Shown here piece by piece: positions 6,197 through 7,177 of a stretch of DNA of 7,177 bases. The DNA is from DATAWZ01 sp036266975. Lineage in GTDB: Bacteria > Actinomycetota > Thermoleophilia > Solirubrobacterales > Solirubrobacteraceae. The DNA lies in the NCBI GenBank assembly GCA_036266975.1, contig DATAWZ010000066.1, positions 1 through 7,177 on the forward strand, written 5' to 3'. The notes beneath the pieces are model-generated. The model was given only the letters and a program-made list of their open reading frames with translations, was not told the origin of the DNA and did not search any database. The number at the start of each line of letters is the position of its first letter. Positions within the stretch are counted from its first letter, which is position 1. A program made the position numbers and the translations under genes.

Positions 6197-6562
6197 TCAG
6201 GTGCGCCGTGGCCAGCGGATATCGCGGGTGCGCAACCGCAGCCCGATCCCGGCCACGAGCAGGGCCACGCCGATGAGCACCAGCTCGAGCACGTCGAAGC
6301 CGGTATAGGGCAGGCTGTGCAGCGAGGAGGCGGGCGCGGCGCCGGTCGACTTGGGCACTGAGCGCTTGGGCCCCGGCTTCGGGCTGGGCCCCAGCGACAC
6401 CGGGGGCGTCGAGCTGAGCGTCTGGCTGGGAGACGTGAGCGACGGCGTCGTGGCCGCATGAGCCGCGACGGCGCCGCAGAGGAGCAGGGCGCCGAGCACG
6501 ACCACGAGCACCAACGCGCGCCGGATCGCGGCAGGCCGAAGGAGCGGTCCGAGTGCGTGCAC
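6197..6562 (-). CDS. Small secreted protein with LPYTG sortase-type anchor
   Basis: 121 residues. Arginines at 9, 14 and 15 precede a hydrophobic stretch (16-34) and an AHA signal-peptidase site, with cleavage likely after residue 36. A Pro/Ser/Thr-rich segment follows (38-80). The C-terminus is a complete cell-wall sorting signal: LPYTG at 84-88, hydrophobic segment 91-108, then an arginine-rich tail. After both cuts only about 50 residues would remain, so it would be a very short wall-attached peptide; it could alternatively stay in the membrane by its C-terminal helix. No function is recognisable, and no sortase gene lies in the window. Start is GTG at 6562-6560, chosen because it opens directly into the signal peptide; TACAGT 8 nt upstream suggests a leaderless message. 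It reads in the same direction as tsaE, 106 nt upstream of that gene's preferred start, with the palindrome between them. Confidence 0.75.
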   Translation of the reverse strand: MHALGPLLRPAAIRRALVLVVVLGALLLCGAVAAHAATTPSLTSPSQTLSSTPPVSLGPSPKPGPKRSVPKSTGAAPASSLHSLPYTGFDVLELVLIGVALLVAGIGLRLRTRDIRWPRRT

Positions 6563-6570
6563 CGACGTTC

Positions 6571-6576
6571 ACTGTA
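6571..6576 (-). promoter_or_regulatory. Possible -10 box for a leaderless LPYTG-protein transcript
   Basis: TACAGT on the minus strand fits TAnnnT and lies 8 nt before the GTG at 6562, so transcription would begin at or next to the start codon. Leaderless messages are common in actinobacteria, and no Shine-Dalgarno is visible. No good -35 was found at 16-18 nt. Confidence 0.4.
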
Positions 6577-6618
6577 GTTGACGCACCGGCGCTGAGCGAG
6601 GCACAGCCAACGCCCCGG

Positions 6619-6624
6619 TAGCCT
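6619..6624 (+). promoter_or_regulatory. Possible -10 box for the divergent plus-strand gene
   Basis: TAGCCT fits TAnnnT and lies 16 nt before the ATG at 6641, implying a leader of about 10 nt. No matching -35 and no ribosome binding site are apparent. Together with 6571-6576 it would make 6563-6640 a compact divergent promoter region. Confidence 0.25.
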
Positions 6625-6640
6625 CCGTGCACAGAGCCCC

Positions 6641-7000
6641 ATGTTCGGCAGCGCAGGAAAGAAGGCCGCCCGTGCGGCGGCGACGCGGGAAGAGCTCCAG
6701 CGGCTCGCCGCGCTGCCGCTCGTCGACCTCGCGGTCGCCGTCCTGCCCGCCTTCGCGCCGGCCTCCGAGCCGCCCGCTCGCGGGCCGAGCGTGTGGTGGG
6801 CGGCCGCCTGGCTGCTGCGCGAACAGCGCGGCGCCGCCCGCCAGCTCAAGGACCTGCATGAGCCCGTGCGCACGGCGATCGAGGCACTCCTGCAGGTGGG
6901 CCTGCTCGAGCGTCACGACGGCCGCGCCCTGCACGTGGCGATCACCGCGGCCGGCGAGGCCGCGCTCGCCGCCGGCGACGTCCGCGAGCGGCTCGCCTAG
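6641..7000 (+). CDS. Small hypothetical protein, winged-helix-like C-terminal half
   Basis: 119 residues; I do not recognise a named family. Third codon positions are strongly G/C, supporting a real gene. The N-terminus is basic (MFGSAGKKAARAAATREELQ). A helix-rich part with LAALPLVDLAVAVLPAFAP (22-40) follows. Then residues about 72-112 (HEPVRTAIEALLQVGLLERHDG, then ALHVAITAAGEAAL) have the spacing of a recognition helix plus beta-wing as in MarR/PadR-type winged helices. A DNA-binding role is therefore possible but not shown. Start is ATG at 6641; no ribosome binding site precedes it. It is the only plus-strand gene, divergent from the LPYTG gene, and its TAG stop (6998-7000) lies inside the left tip of the long palindrome 6994-7164. 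Confidence 0.65.
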   Translation: MFGSAGKKAARAAATREELQRLAALPLVDLAVAVLPAFAPASEPPARGPSVWWAAAWLLREQRGAARQLKDLHEPVRTAIEALLQVGLLERHDGRALHVAITAAGEAALAAGDVRERLA

Positions 7001-7164
7001 TGGCACCTCCTGCAAATCCGCTCCCGCTTCGCGGCTGCAGATCTTCGCCTGGCGGCGTCCTCGGGAGCCGAAATAGCGCTGCTATTCCGGCTCCCTGCGT
7101 CCTGGCCATGCTCGATTTTCGCTCGCGAATCGACGACCGGATTTACCGGAGGCACCACTAGGCG
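6994..7164. repeat. 171-nt concentric imperfect palindrome (MITE-like, structured RNA or bidirectional terminator)
   Basis: Outer arms 6994-7020 and 7138-7164 are complementary at 23 of 27 positions, beginning CGCCTAGTGG and ending AAATCCG. The inner arms 7063-7077 and 7081-7095 are complementary at 14 of 15 around a 3-nt loop. Both arm pairs have the same centre, position 7079, so they form one long foldback. The middle stretches (7021-7062 and 7096-7137) pair poorly, apart from short matches such as GCxTGGC at 7047-7053. The outer arms carry CACCTCC and GGAGG. The left tip holds the TAG stop of the upstream gene. No transposase is present and no T tract follows either arm. Confidence 0.8.
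7063..7095. repeat. Strong central hairpin of the long palindrome
   Basis: GGGAGCCG (7063-7070) pairs with CGGCTCCC (7088-7095) and AATAGC (7072-7077) with GCTATT (7081-7086). One A/C mismatch (7071/7087) separates the two helices, and the loop is GCT at 7078-7080. It would fold strongly on its own in RNA, or extrude as DNA. The A+T content of its inner helix stands out from the surrounding GC-rich sequence. Confidence 0.8.
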
Positions 7165-7177
7165 CGCACGAGCGGCA

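Noticed and set aside
6565..6582. TTCACTGTAGTTGA as a possible Rex operator
   Set aside because: It lacks the inverted TGTGAA/TTCACA symmetry of known Rex sites; only one half resembles it.
6578..6583. TTGACG as a plus-strand -35 box
   Set aside because: No -10-like hexamer lies 16-19 nt downstream; the nearest TAnnnT is about 35 nt away.
6122..7161. CCACTAG shared by both long palindromes (6122-6128 and 7155-7161)
   Set aside because: Only 7 nt are shared, at unlike positions within each element (near the loop in one, at the tip in the other), so a common origin is not supported.
1..7177. CRISPR array, tRNA/rRNA genes, insertion sequence or defence system
   Set aside because: Read on both strands for regularly spaced direct repeats, tRNA-like cloverleaves, transposase motifs and defence domains; none seen.

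Overview
The window is very GC-rich, its coding regions have strongly G/C-biased third codon positions, it uses GTG and TTG starts freely, and its genes are packed tightly with 1-4 nt overlaps. With a Rex repressor, an LPXTG-type surface protein and a membrane proton pyrophosphatase, this points to a high-GC actinobacterium. The combination resembles the deep-branching Thermoleophilia/Solirubrobacterales, but that placement is my inference and cannot be proven from this window.

Layout. (a) 1-643, minus: 5' part of hppA (membrane-bound H+-pyrophosphatase), running off the left edge. (b) 644-829: a non-coding gap with two terminator-like hairpins on the minus strand, an inverted repeat, a possible promoter and the hppA ribosome binding site. 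(c) 830-6090, minus: one compact operon read right to left: tsaE, tsaB, rimI, tsaD, a glutaredoxin-like gene, rex, a YbdK-type glutamate-cysteine ligase and a DUF1844-like gene. Its first five genes are joined by four successive 4-nt stop/start overlaps, rex starts on the next base after a stop codon, and the last two genes share one base. (d) 6091-6188: a long imperfect palindrome between the operon and a small LPYTG-anchored protein gene (6197-6562, minus). (e) 6563-6640: a short divergent promoter region. (f) 6641-7000, plus: a small winged-helix-like hypothetical gene. (g) 6994-7164: a 171-nt imperfect palindrome whose outer and inner arms share one centre. It is the most unusual object in the window.

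How the genes fit together. TsaE, TsaB and TsaD form the bacterial machinery that transfers threonylcarbamoyl to A37 of ANN-decoding tRNAs (t6A); RimI acetylates ribosomal protein S18 and is a standard neighbour. The downstream half has a redox theme: a CxxC glutaredoxin-like protein, the NADH/NAD+ sensor Rex and a glutamate-cysteine ligase-like enzyme. The overlaps suggest that translation-quality and redox genes are co-expressed.

All protein-coding genes belong to known families or are small conserved-looking hypotheticals. I found no CRISPR array, tRNA, rRNA, transposase or obvious defence system. The novelty candidates are the two long palindromes, especially the 3' one, where four of five arm mismatches become G-U pairs if the minus strand is transcribed.
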